From assembly GCA_019058315.1 (NCBI GenBank), contig JAHPZH010000002.1, positions 372,001 through 436,000 of the forward strand: a DNA stretch of 64,000 nt, in the 5' to 3' direction. Position numbers and translations under genes: made by a program. The notes beneath the pieces are model-generated. The model was not told the DNA's origin, did not search any database, and worked only from the letters and a program-made list of their open reading frames with translations. This DNA comes from Candidatus Helarchaeota archaeon (lineage in GTDB: Archaea > Asgardarchaeota > Lokiarchaeia > Helarchaeales > RDOG01). Positions 54,769-63,698 of this stretch are shown piece after piece (position 1 is the first letter of the stretch; the number at the start of each line of letters is the position of its first letter).

Positions 54769-54968
54769 TATTATATTATTCAGATTTACACCACGTTTAT
54801 GATTTAAAGTAATTAAAATGCTTTAAATTGAAATATATTTCTTATATATATATTTCCTATACCGTGCTTGAATAGATATATCGAAAACTATATAATGTAA
54901 AATTAAGTAAAAAACAAATTTATTCAGAAGGATTAAAAGAAATATTTAGAAATGTGTTTACTTTTTAA

Positions 54969-55469
54969 TTATTTTTCTATTATTTTGTCTACCAATGTTG
55001 CGAAAACATTATTTACACTTTCACCGGTTTTAGCAGAAGTTTCATAAAATTCTGCATTTATTTCTTTTGCCATTTTAATCCCGTCTTCTTTTGAAATGAC
55101 TTTATTCGTTAAATCTATTTTATTGCCAACAAGAATCGTTGGTATTTTACCGCAATATTGGATAGCTTCATCATACCAATCAATTATGTGATTATAGGTA
55201 TTTTTATTTGTAACATCGTAAACTATGATTGCACCAAATGCGCCTCTTAAATATGAGTCCCGAAGAATTTTATATTTTTTCTGACCTCCGATGTCCCAAA
55301 TTAATAAATAAATATTTTGACCACCAATCTCCATTAATTTAGCTGAAATATCTGTCCCAATAGTCATTTTATAGCTTTCTTCGAATCGTTTTTCTACATG
55401 TTGAACAATTATTGAAGTCTTTCCAACTGCCTCATCGCCAAGCATCACTATTTTATAGACTTTTTCCAT
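54969..55469 (-). CDS. Ras/Rab-superfamily small GTPase
   Basis: The 166-residue product, counted from the ATG at 55467-55469 (a GTG start would add seven residues), is a complete small G domain. G1 is GDEAVGKTS, G2 holds the Thr of TIGTD, G3 is WDIGGQ, G4 is NKID and G5 is ETSAK. It ends IIEK with no C-terminal Cys, so prenylation like that of eukaryotic Rab is not possible on the visible sequence. It switches by GTP binding and hydrolysis, with the Gln after DxxG in place for catalysis. The next gene on the same strand encodes a membrane protein with a longin-like tail, a plausible regulator or anchor. Asgard genomes carry many such GTPases. Confidence 0.95.
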   Translation of the reverse strand: MEKVYKIVMLGDEAVGKTSIIVQHVEKRFEESYKMTIGTDISAKLMEIGGQNIYLLIWDIGGQKKYKILRDSYLRGAFGAIIVYDVTNKNTYNHIIDWYDEAIQYCGKIPTILVGNKIDLTNKVISKEDGIKMAKEINAEFYETSAKTGESVNNVFATLVDKIIEK

Positions 55470-55674
55470 TTTTTTTGAAATCCTTCTCACCCTTCTATTT
55501 TTAATTTCATAAACTGGGTAAAAATTATTTTATAATCGTCATTTTTTTACAATTATATAATTATTTAAGAATCACAAAAATAAAAAACTTTTTTCAATCT
55601 TATTTCATTTGACTATTTAATTTCAATATTGTATGTAATATTAATTTTTACAGAAAAAAAAATTCGATAAGTAA

Positions 55675-57546
55675 GTGATTGATTTGAAAATTTTATCTAT
55701 CCATTCAGATGGTTTTTCTTTTAATACACGCGAAAAGGCAACTGCCTTAGCTGAGGATATCAAAGAAGAAGAAAAAGTTATGAAAATTGATAATAAAGTG
55801 CTAGTTGCATTTACTACTATAGAAAAAAAAGATGAATCTAATGTAAAAGCAGCAGGAATTATGGCATCTGATGCGATAGGGCAGTTAGCAAAAGATATAG
55901 GAGAAAAGAAAATTATACTCTACCCTTATGCGCATCTTTCAACTTCTTTAGCTGATAGTAAAACTGCAATAAAAATTTTGCATGATTTGGAAAACCTACT
56001 GAAAAAAGAAGGATTTGATGTTTATAGAATTCCATTTGGTTGGTATAAATCTTTTAAAATAAATAATATTGGTCATAGTCGAGCAGAGAGCTTAAGAAGC
56101 ATCAATGTGGATGAATATGTTGAAAAAAGAAAGGAAAAAGTAGTCAAAGTCGAAAAATCCACATTTCATGTTCTTGATTTAAGTGGAAATTTAGTTCCCC
56201 ATAAAAAATTTAATTATAAAGGCTATGAGGATCTTCAAAGGTTCATGAATTATGAAGTATCAGGTTCAAGAGAAGTAACTGTTCAACCACCTCATACGAA
56301 ATTAATGAAGAAATTAGAATTAGTAGATTATGAATCTAGAGCAGATCCGGGTCATATGAGATGGTATCCACGTGGTGAATTAATACGTAATATACTTATT
56401 GAGTATTTATCTAAAAAAATGCAAGATCTCGGGGCAATGCAAGTTGAAACCCCTGTAATGTTCACTACTAAACACCCTATAATTCAACAACATTTAAAAA
56501 AATGGGCGGAGCGACAATATTTAGTGAAAAGCGGAGATAAAACACTATTTCTACGTTTTGCATCTGATTTTGGCTTATTTTTTATGTTATCTGATTTAAA
56601 CATAAGTTATCGAAATCTACCAATGCGTATGTATGAGTTAACTAAATACAGTTTTAGACATGAACAAAGCGGTGAAGTTGTAGGTTTACGTCGCCTTCGG
56701 GCATTTACAATGCCAGATCTTCATACCCTCTGTAAAAATGTTGAACAAGCTGTAAAAGAATTCGAAAGACAGTATCAAATATGTATCAACTTCATGAATG
56801 ATCTTGAAGTTGATTATGAAGTCGGTTTTAGAGTGGTAAAAGAATTTTGGGATGTACATAAAGATTGGATATTATCTCTCATTAAAAAAGTTAATAAACC
56901 TGCTCTTGTTGAGCTATTTCCTAAAAGAGATGCTTATTGGATTATGAAATTTGAATTCAACTTTGTTGATTTTACTGAAAAGGCAGCCGCACTTCCTACA
57001 ATTCAAATTGACGTTGATATGGCAAGACAATATGGTATCCAATATACTAACGAGAATGGAGATAAAGTTCATCCAACAATATTACATTGCAGTCCAAGTG
57101 GAGCCCTCGAGAGGGTAGTTTACGCTATTCTAGAAAAAGCAGCGAAAAATATTGAAGCTGAAGATGTCCCAATGTTTCCACTATGGTTATCACCTACTCA
57201 AGTGAGAGTAATCCCTGTCAAAGACGAATTTATAAAGTATTCTGAGCAAATAGTTAAAAAATTGGAAAAAAATCAAATTCGCGCTGATCTAGATGATAGA
57301 TCCGATTCTGTTGGCAAAAAAATTCGAAATGCAGGGCAAGAATGGATACCTTATATTATTGTTATAGGTGAAAAAGAAGTAAAGAGTAATAAATTAGCTA
57401 TTAGAGTTCGAAAAGAGAGGGGTAAAATCTTAGAATTAACTGTAAATAAATTTATCGATCTTCTAAAGAAAGAAATTACAATTGAAACCTTCCTACCTCT
57501 TCCAGAACCATTAAGAAATTTAAAAAATAGTCCAATTTTTATATAA
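55675..57546 (+). CDS. thrS: Threonyl-tRNA synthetase, archaeal type
   Basis: The 623-residue product has the archaeal editing domain at the N-terminus (LSIHSDGFSF, YPYAHLSTSLADS, PFGWYKSF) and then the class II core with motif 2 FRHEQSGEVVGLRRLRAF and motif 3 GALERVVYAIL. The anticodon-binding domain follows (WLSPTQVRVIPV, RADLDDRSDSVGKKIRNA). The zinc-ligand His residues in MPDLHTLC and ILHCSPSGALER are present; the Cys expected in LRFAACFG of archaeal enzymes reads Asp298 in LRFASDFG. The GTG at 55675 gives MIDLKILSIH; a TTG at 55684 gives the more usual MKILSIH and is possible. It is a housekeeping enzyme. Confidence 0.96.
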   Translation: MIDLKILSIHSDGFSFNTREKATALAEDIKEEEKVMKIDNKVLVAFTTIEKKDESNVKAAGIMASDAIGQLAKDIGEKKIILYPYAHLSTSLADSKTAIKILHDLENLLKKEGFDVYRIPFGWYKSFKINNIGHSRAESLRSINVDEYVEKRKEKVVKVEKSTFHVLDLSGNLVPHKKFNYKGYEDLQRFMNYEVSGSREVTVQPPHTKLMKKLELVDYESRADPGHMRWYPRGELIRNILIEYLSKKMQDLGAMQVETPVMFTTKHPIIQQHLKKWAERQYLVKSGDKTLFLRFASDFGLFFMLSDLNISYRNLPMRMYELTKYSFRHEQSGEVVGLRRLRAFTMPDLHTLCKNVEQAVKEFERQYQICINFMNDLEVDYEVGFRVVKEFWDVHKDWILSLIKKVNKPALVELFPKRDAYWIMKFEFNFVDFTEKAAALPTIQIDVDMARQYGIQYTNENGDKVHPTILHCSPSGALERVVYAILEKAAKNIEAEDVPMFPLWLSPTQVRVIPVKDEFIKYSEQIVKKLEKNQIRADLDDRSDSVGKKIRNAGQEWIPYIIVIGEKEVKSNKLAIRVRKERGKILELTVNKFIDLLKKEITIETFLPLPEPLRNLKNSPIFI

Positions 57547-57645
57547 TTTTATTTTTTTTGTTCAACATCTTTTTGATATAAAGTTATAATAACTGGAACT
57601 CAAATAATATACACTATATTTTAGTCTGCACTTGGATGACCCAAA

Positions 57646-58965
57646 TTGAATGAAAAGATGTTAGAGTTAAAAAATGAGCTAGCAGAAAAAGACGAACATA
57701 TTATGGAACTAGAAAAAATCAACTATCAAACACAAAAGAAACTTGCTGTGCTACAGAAAAAACTCCTCGAACTGGAGAACAAGTCAGAAGGTATTGACAT
57801 TTCTCCAAAAGATATAACGGAAAATACGGACATTATGGATTTAAAATTAAAACTCAAAAAAAGAGATGAAATTTTAAAAAACATTAAGAATAAATTGGAT
57901 GTTTTAAAGAAAAAAACAATCCCAAAAGCAGATCAAAAGCAATTAGATGTTATGAGACAAGCCATTTCAAAAATAAAATCGTTACAATCAGAGCTCATAG
58001 AAAAAAATTCTAAAATTTCGGAGTTACGAAAAAATGTTGAAAAGACTAAAGAAGATGTAAAAAAGGAATTAGAGCAAAAAGATAAAATAATTCAAAACCG
58101 AGTCGCTGAAATTAATAAGCTAGAGAATGAATTTGTTTCTTTTAAAGAAGAATTTGTCGAAGAATTAAAAAATATCGAAAGACAAAAAGAAACAATTTCT
58201 ATGAAACAATTACTTGATTCTAAAAAAGATACTGAAATCGAAAGGGATAAATTTCAAGAGATTATAGCTGATAAAAATGATCTACTTAAAAAACGTGAGG
58301 ATGATATTAAAGGTTTAAAGATGATGCTGGAAACCCGCGATAAAAAAATCGGAGAACTTGAAGAGAAGGTAGATAACTTACTTTTAAGTGATGAATCAAC
58401 AAAAACACTACAATCTAAAATAACATCTATTGAAGATGAGTATAACCAAAAATTAAAAATAAGAGTTGAAGAATTAGAAAAAACTCGAGCCGAGATTATA
58501 TTAATTAGCTCAGAATTAGCATGTGCATGTCCAAATATACTATCTGCTGAAGAAATTTTAGATTGTGTAGATGATTTAATGTTAACAGCTCCAGAAAAAA
58601 GAACCGAAAAAATCGAAGAAATTAGAGCTAGCAAAGGGCTAAAAAGTACTAACGTGACGAAAGAAATTAAATCTGAAATAAAAAAAGAAGAAAAATTAAC
58701 CGAAGAGGCTACTGATAAAGAAGTGGTTAAAGAAATTTCTACTGAAGAAATAACTGAAGATAAAGAAGTATCCCCTCCAGAAGAAAGTAAATCTGAAGAA
58801 TCAGAATTAAGAGCTTTAATAATTAAGGAAATTCCACACTTATCAGATGCCGAATTGGAGACTTTTTTACAAGAATTATTAGATTCTCCTCCTGATGATA
58901 GAGATTCTAAGTTAGAACTTTTTAAAATGACTAAAGAACTTGAAGAATTTAAAAAATCAGGTTAA
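57646..58965 (+). CDS. Long coiled-coil protein
   Basis: The 439-residue product is almost entirely charged helix from residue 1 to about 275, with heptad-like Leu/Ile spacing. A short segment with ISSELACACPNILSAEEIL follows, then a very acidic linker (about 335-385) and a C-terminal helical cap (EIPHLSDAELETFLQELLD). The cap and the segment at 290-325 are similar to each other (AEEILDCVDDLMLTAPEKR against DAELETFLQELLDSPPDDR), so they are probably a repeated small helical domain. It starts at TTG; an ATG four codons later is possible. It may be a structural or tethering protein; function unknown. Confidence 0.7.
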   Translation: MNEKMLELKNELAEKDEHIMELEKINYQTQKKLAVLQKKLLELENKSEGIDISPKDITENTDIMDLKLKLKKRDEILKNIKNKLDVLKKKTIPKADQKQLDVMRQAISKIKSLQSELIEKNSKISELRKNVEKTKEDVKKELEQKDKIIQNRVAEINKLENEFVSFKEEFVEELKNIERQKETISMKQLLDSKKDTEIERDKFQEIIADKNDLLKKREDDIKGLKMMLETRDKKIGELEEKVDNLLLSDESTKTLQSKITSIEDEYNQKLKIRVEELEKTRAEIILISSELACACPNILSAEEILDCVDDLMLTAPEKRTEKIEEIRASKGLKSTNVTKEIKSEIKKEEKLTEEATDKEVVKEISTEEITEDKEVSPPEESKSEESELRALIIKEIPHLSDAELETFLQELLDSPPDDRDSKLELFKMTKELEEFKKSG

Positions 58966-58972
58966 AATTTAA

Positions 58973-60028
58973 TTATTTTATTCGTTTTAAATTTTGTTCA
59001 TGATATCGAGAAGCGTATGATAATGTAATCTGATAAAAATCTTCTTTTTTCGTAATAACCTTTTCTAAATGACCTTCGACTAATATTTTTTCATTATTTT
59101 GCGCTTGACCTCGAAATTCTTCTAAATAATTTATTATCCGTCTTATATTATCTATTTTTGGTCCTTGTATAATCTCTTCAACTTCTATATCATATGTAGA
59201 TTGCATAAAGAAAGCATCTTTGGAATCTGTAACAATAGCTTTTGCCTTTATCCACCCTTTAGGTCTAATTTTTTTAATTTCATTATATTCGTTTTTTATT
59301 TCATTCCATTTCTTAACAGGTTCAAATTCAATTTTTATTGATCTACTTGTATCATTTGAATCTATAATTGCATAAATCTGTTTTTTTGCATTATCTTGTA
59401 TATAATCTTCTAATGTATAATTGGTATAACGCCAATTTTTTTGATAAACAGCATTATTTGGAGGACTGAATTCATTTTTTAGTTTAAAATAATTTTTTTG
59501 ATAGAATTCCCGAAGAACTTGCCTTAATATTTCAAGCTCTTTTCTCCCATATATGATTAAGTCAATATCGCTAAAATTAATATGATAAAAATCATGCAAT
59601 ATTGACCCAAAAACTCCAAAATCTTTAGATTTAAGTTTTGAATGTTGTGTTATAATATCGATCAACTCTTGAGTTTTAGAAATCAAAATATCCTTTGGAG
59701 AACTTGCTAAAATCTTTTGAAGTTTTTCTTCCGGTTTCCGAACTTCATAGGCTTGATTATAAGTTAATCCTACTAGCTTCGTGTTTAAAGGGTGGTAAAA
59801 AACCTGATATTGGGGATAATTTCTTTGAATGAATTTTAGTCCACCATCAAAATAGAATTTAAAATATTCATTTTTTCCCCGAATTGCTCTTCTATCATCG
59901 GATTGGTAAATATCACTTGGCGCATATTCTACATCACAAATTGATGCATTATCTGGATGACAATAACCATAAACCCTAAATATTATCTTTTCATCCGTTA
60001 GTAGAAAATCTCTGTCCCGAAATTTCAT
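58973..60028 (-). CDS. Nucleotidyltransferase-fold protein, paralogue 1
   Basis: The 351-residue product has a minimal nucleotidyltransferase motif GSILHDFYHINFSDIDLIIYG (G-S-x9-10-S-D-x-D) near residues 140-160, in the middle of the chain. It is preceded by a domain starting FLLTDEKIIFRVYGYCHPD, and the C-terminal end (about 260-345) is OB-fold-like (KAIVTDSKDAFFMQSTYDIE and VEGHLEKVITKKEDFYQITL). It is divergently transcribed from a related gene 95 bases away. It may add nucleotides to a nucleic acid or protein; the target is unknown. The second metal ligand pair is intact. Confidence 0.75.
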   Translation of the reverse strand: MKFRDRDFLLTDEKIIFRVYGYCHPDNASICDVEYAPSDIYQSDDRRAIRGKNEYFKFYFDGGLKFIQRNYPQYQVFYHPLNTKLVGLTYNQAYEVRKPEEKLQKILASSPKDILISKTQELIDIITQHSKLKSKDFGVFGSILHDFYHINFSDIDLIIYGRKELEILRQVLREFYQKNYFKLKNEFSPPNNAVYQKNWRYTNYTLEDYIQDNAKKQIYAIIDSNDTSRSIKIEFEPVKKWNEIKNEYNEIKKIRPKGWIKAKAIVTDSKDAFFMQSTYDIEVEEIIQGPKIDNIRRIINYLEEFRGQAQNNEKILVEGHLEKVITKKEDFYQITLSYASRYHEQNLKRIK

Positions 60029-60123
60029 AGTAGCACAAACAAAATGTTAAAGATTAATATTAACAAATTTATATGAAAAGTTCTAATTTTTAAGATGAAT
60101 ATAAATTTTAAGGAACATTTATT

Positions 60124-61158
60124 ATGAAAAAATTAGATTGGGAGTATCCAAGAGATGGAGATATTATATTAACTGATGATTTTTTCATATTTTACACTAT
60201 GGGATACGATCATCCTAAAAAGAGAGTAATTTCTTATTTAAAATATATCCCAGTTATGGCTAAAAATTATTTTAATTTGGATTGGATTCCTCATAAATGG
60301 CAATTTTTAGGTAGAAAATACGTAAGACCTAAAAAACTTTATTCTCCAAAGATTTTTAAATCAATAGAGACTGCATTTGAGACTCATTTTTCAGAATATC
60401 TCTATTATTCTAAAAATTGGGATAAAACTGTATTTGCCATTCCTCATGATAAAATTAAGGAGGTATTTGTTCCAAAAAGTGGTTTAAATCGTTTGATTGA
60501 GCTTGAAAAGAAAGATTTTCTACAAAAAAAAGCAATAAAACTTATTAATATTCTTTCAGATTATTCGAAAATTCCTCTGACAGACTTTGGAATACATGGG
60601 TCTCTTCTAACTTCGATGCATACTGAAACCAGTGATATTGATATTGCTGTATATGGTGCAAATAATTTTAAAGAATTAAAAAAGTGTGTAAAGAAATTAG
60701 AAGAAGAGAAAAGAATCCAATATCTCTTTGAAATTCCCACGGATAAAATTCGAAAAAATAAAGGAATTTTTGAAAATCAAAAATTTGTCTTTAACGCAAT
60801 TAGAAAAATTTTGGAAATAAGAAATAATTACGAAATATTCGAATATAAGGCTATTAAACCAATTCAATTTCAGTGTCAAATTATTGATAGTTCACTGGCA
60901 ATGTTTAGACCTGCTTTATATAGATTTAAGGATTTCAGGGCAGAAAATATAGGTTCTAAATTAGAAAAAAATCAAGAACCGATTGAATTGGTTTCTATGA
61001 TTGGGGAATTTCGAGATGTAGTTCAAAAAGATCAAATTGCTAAAGTCTCTGGTATGTTAGAAAGGGTTAAAAATATTATAACAGGTGAAATATACCATCG
61101 AGTAGTTGTGGGGTCAGGAGAGGGTGAGGAATCTATACTTCCTTTTGATGATCTTTAA
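60124..61158 (+). CDS. Nucleotidyltransferase-fold protein, paralogue 2
   Basis: The 344-residue product has the same plan as the divergent neighbour: an N-terminal domain beginning ILTDDFFIFYTMGYDHPK, the motif GSLLTSMHTETSDIDIAVYG near residues 160-180, and a C-terminal OB-like segment (IGEFRDVVQKDQIAKVSGML). The identity is modest but the order of elements is the same, so they are old paralogues in a head-to-head arrangement. Its last 26 bases overlap the end of the convergent kinase gene. The substrate is unknown. Confidence 0.75.
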   Translation: MKKLDWEYPRDGDIILTDDFFIFYTMGYDHPKKRVISYLKYIPVMAKNYFNLDWIPHKWQFLGRKYVRPKKLYSPKIFKSIETAFETHFSEYLYYSKNWDKTVFAIPHDKIKEVFVPKSGLNRLIELEKKDFLQKKAIKLINILSDYSKIPLTDFGIHGSLLTSMHTETSDIDIAVYGANNFKELKKCVKKLEEEKRIQYLFEIPTDKIRKNKGIFENQKFVFNAIRKILEIRNNYEIFEYKAIKPIQFQCQIIDSSLAMFRPALYRFKDFRAENIGSKLEKNQEPIELVSMIGEFRDVVQKDQIAKVSGMLERVKNIITGEIYHRVVVGSGEGEESILPFDDL

Positions 61159-61924
61159 TAAAATCTAAAATTTTTTTGGAAAATTTTTCCTTTACTTCCT
61201 CAATATTATAATCTTCTATTTTTACTTCCATTAAAAACTGCTTACGCATTAAACTTAATTGCTTATGGAATTTCTTATGTAATTCTTTGCTGACAGTCCT
61301 ATTAATTAATTTTCTAGTAAGATTATCCAATGATTCTGATTTTCCAGGTTTAGATTTCGTTATGAGTGGTTCATTTTTAATCGGTTTTTTGATTCTAGAG
61401 ATAATTTTCGAATAGACCGAATTAACCATTTTTGAATCTTTTAAATCAGTTGTCTCTAAAGTAATCACAGGGATATCCCAAGAGTAATCTCCAGGTTCAT
61501 CCAATTTCTTATATACATCTTCAATAACAGAATTTGGAATTGGTAGACCCCTTTTTTCATTCCACTCAATAGCCTTCTCCAATGGTATCTTAATGAAAAT
61601 TGATAGAAAATGGGTATCAAAGGTATTTGTTATTTCAAATAGATTATGCCGCATTGATTTATAATAATTCAAATCGTCGTTGATAACATTAAAACCAAGT
61701 GTAAGACAGTCTTTGATAATATTTAAAGTTATTTTTCTAATAATAGGTTCCCGATCTGGATCAAAATTTTCATTATAACCGGGTATCATGTTTCTGATAT
61801 CATCTGAACCAATAACTACCGTAGGATGGCCATTTTCTTCAAAAATTTTTGCTAATTTTCTAGCAAATGTTGTTTTTCCAGCACTTGGGATTCCAATGAG
61901 ACCAAGAAGAAATTGATTAGTCAC
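61133..61924 (-). CDS. PSTK-like P-loop kinase (seryl-tRNA(Sec) kinase family)
   Basis: The 263-residue product has a P-loop GIPSAGKTTF (residues about 10-19), then SDDIRNMIPGY, NVINDDLNYYKSMRH (Walker B-like, near 80), and RGLPIPNSVIEDVYKKLDEP (near 124), followed by WDIPVITLETTD. These blocks match the PSTK/KTI12 family. PSTK phosphorylates Ser-tRNA(Sec) in archaeal selenocysteine synthesis. The C-terminal 80 residues are helical and Lys-rich, as in PSTK. No other selenocysteine gene is visible in this window, so KTI12-like or another kinase role remains possible. It overlaps the convergent gene by 26 bases. Confidence 0.78.
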   Translation of the reverse strand: MTNQFLLGLIGIPSAGKTTFARKLAKIFEENGHPTVVIGSDDIRNMIPGYNENFDPDREPIIRKITLNIIKDCLTLGFNVINDDLNYYKSMRHNLFEITNTFDTHFLSIFIKIPLEKAIEWNEKRGLPIPNSVIEDVYKKLDEPGDYSWDIPVITLETTDLKDSKMVNSVYSKIISRIKKPIKNEPLITKSKPGKSESLDNLTRKLINRTVSKELHKKFHKQLSLMRKQFLMEVKIEDYNIEEVKEKFSKKILDFIKDHQKEV

Positions 61925-62102
61925 TGAGTTTCACAAATGAATTCATAAAATGTATTTTCAATAAATTATTAGTTAGTTTAAAATAATAATCCTTTTTTTA
62001 AAATCCTTTAAATTATTAGTAGTATTTTTATAATCATTATTAAAACAAAAAATCCGCTCAATTATTTGAAGTGAGATGAATATAAATAAATTGGGATTCT
62101 AA

Positions 62103-62858
62103 TTGTTAATTGATAGTCATTGTCACCTAGATTGGAAGTCCTTTAATAAGGATATAGATGATGTTATACAAAGAGCAAAGGAAAATGGTTTAATTGCTAT
62201 TATAACCTCTTCTTTTTTCGAAAATTTTGAAAAAACTTTAAATTATGCTGAAAAATTTAAAAACTATGTGTTTATTTCCTTGGGGTTACATCCTCCTCAA
62301 GTTAATATTAATTCAGTAAAAAGGACAATAAAATTAATTCAAGAAAATGCAAATAAGATTAAAGCTATAGGAGAAGTTGGTCTTGACTATTATTGGATAA
62401 AAGATCCTAAGAAAAGAGATGGCCAAAAAAAAGCATTTGTTGAATTTATAAATCTTTCAATAGAATTAGAATTACCAATAGTTATACATGCCCGAAATGC
62501 TCACTCTGACGCAATTAATATATTAGAGAATAATTCAGCTTCAAAAGTATTGATGCATTGTTTTAGTGGAAAAGTAATTGAAGTAAAAAGAGTAATTAAA
62601 AATGGATGGTATATATCAGTCCCAACATCCGTTACAAACCGCGGAGTTCATCAAAATATCGCAAAGGTATGCCCTCTAGAATATATGTTGCTTGAAACCG
62701 ATTCCCCTTTCTTATCCCCTTTTAAAAAAAGTCGTAATGAGCCTATGAACGTAAAGTACTCTGCAGAAAAAATTGCTGAGATTAAAAAAGTTACTGTAGA
62801 AGAAATTTCAGAAATAACTACAAAGAATGCAATTAAATTTTATAATTTAGACCTTTAA
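62103..62858 (+). CDS. TatD-family metal-dependent DNase
   Basis: The 251-residue TIM-barrel hydrolase has the TatD motifs: IDSHCHLD at the N-terminus (two metal-binding His), LGLHPP near 60, GEVGLDYYWI near 92 (metal Glu), VIHARNA near 128, MHCFSG near 150, and LLETDSPFLSP near 197 (metal Asp). Enzymes of this family degrade DNA in a Mg-dependent way. It starts at TTG. No operon partner is obvious. The tail is of family length. Confidence 0.93.
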   Translation: MLIDSHCHLDWKSFNKDIDDVIQRAKENGLIAIITSSFFENFEKTLNYAEKFKNYVFISLGLHPPQVNINSVKRTIKLIQENANKIKAIGEVGLDYYWIKDPKKRDGQKKAFVEFINLSIELELPIVIHARNAHSDAINILENNSASKVLMHCFSGKVIEVKRVIKNGWYISVPTSVTNRGVHQNIAKVCPLEYMLLETDSPFLSPFKKSRNEPMNVKYSAEKIAEIKKVTVEEISEITTKNAIKFYNLDL

Positions 62859-62873
62859 AAACCTAAGAATCGA

Positions 62874-63620
62874 TTAATCGAGGACCTTATCACAATTTCC
62901 ACAGTTCACATCATAACCTTTTCTATGAAAAGTGTATGCTTTTTCATCAATAGTCCAATTACAATATTTACATCGACCTAGATCCCAAGATGAGACTTTC
63001 TCCTCTTTCTCCTTTAATGTTATGGGATCTATTTTTCCATCTATTATATTTGTAATTGTATCCATTAGCTCTGGGATATTTGTTTGTTTATCCGTTAAAG
63101 AATCTTCTTCGGTTACAATACCAACTTTATCTATAATTGAGGGAATTTCTTTTAAAGCAATATCTTTAATAGGAGATTCTAATTCTGCACCACACTCTAC
63201 ACAAAATCCTACCATTGGAAAATTCACTTTCCCACATTTAAGACAAATATTTTCTTCATCAATACCAATAAGATTTAAATCAACTGTTATAACTTCTAAT
63301 ATTTCATCTAGACCTTTTTGTAAAGTTTCCTCTGTGATTTTTGCTGCTTTAGATCCAAAACCCCGAGGAATGATTCCATTTGAAACCTCAATAACTGTAA
63401 ATTCTTTAAGACCCGCCTTTGGGAAAATATTGAATTCAAATAATTCAGGATCGTATATAAGCCCTTTACGAGCTTTAATGTGAAAACCATTCTCAGTTTT
63501 TTTATATTCTAATTTCTTTTTTAAAAAAACAGAAAGGGTTTGTGTGATAATTTCGGCACATTTTGAAGCTGAATTAGTAACCGCAAATTTTTTTGTAAGA
63601 TAGGTGAGAGGCTGTGGCAT
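62874..63620 (-). CDS. Protein with two zinc ribbons and an unrecognised N-terminal domain
   Basis: The 248-residue product has a zinc ribbon CLKCGKVNFPMVGFCVECG (about residues 126-144) and a second cluster of Cys at the C-terminus, CKYCNWTIDEKAYTFHRKGY followed by CGNC. The N-terminal 110 residues read as an alpha/beta domain (SKCAEIITQTLSVFLKKKLE, FNIFPKAGLKEFTVIEVS). It is similar in style to Asgard and archaeal zinc-ribbon proteins, but I do not know its family. It is convergent with tatD, 15 bases away. Binding of RNA, DNA or a protein is possible. Confidence 0.75.
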   Translation of the reverse strand: MPQPLTYLTKKFAVTNSASKCAEIITQTLSVFLKKKLEYKKTENGFHIKARKGLIYDPELFEFNIFPKAGLKEFTVIEVSNGIIPRGFGSKAAKITEETLQKGLDEILEVITVDLNLIGIDEENICLKCGKVNFPMVGFCVECGAELESPIKDIALKEIPSIIDKVGIVTEEDSLTDKQTNIPELMDTITNIIDGKIDPITLKEKEEKVSSWDLGRCKYCNWTIDEKAYTFHRKGYDVNCGNCDKVLD

Positions 63621-63698
63621 AATAAACCCTCAAATTAATAACTATTACTAGAACTATAATCATTTAAATCTCTATTGTTAATTATTTAATTTCAAGAT

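Noticed and set aside
30601..55469. A complete eukaryote-like lipidation system made of the prenyltransferase-like protein, the CPBP protease and the small GTPase
   Set aside because: The GTPase has no C-terminal Cys, the prenyltransferase-like protein lacks visible zinc ligands and the genes are far apart.
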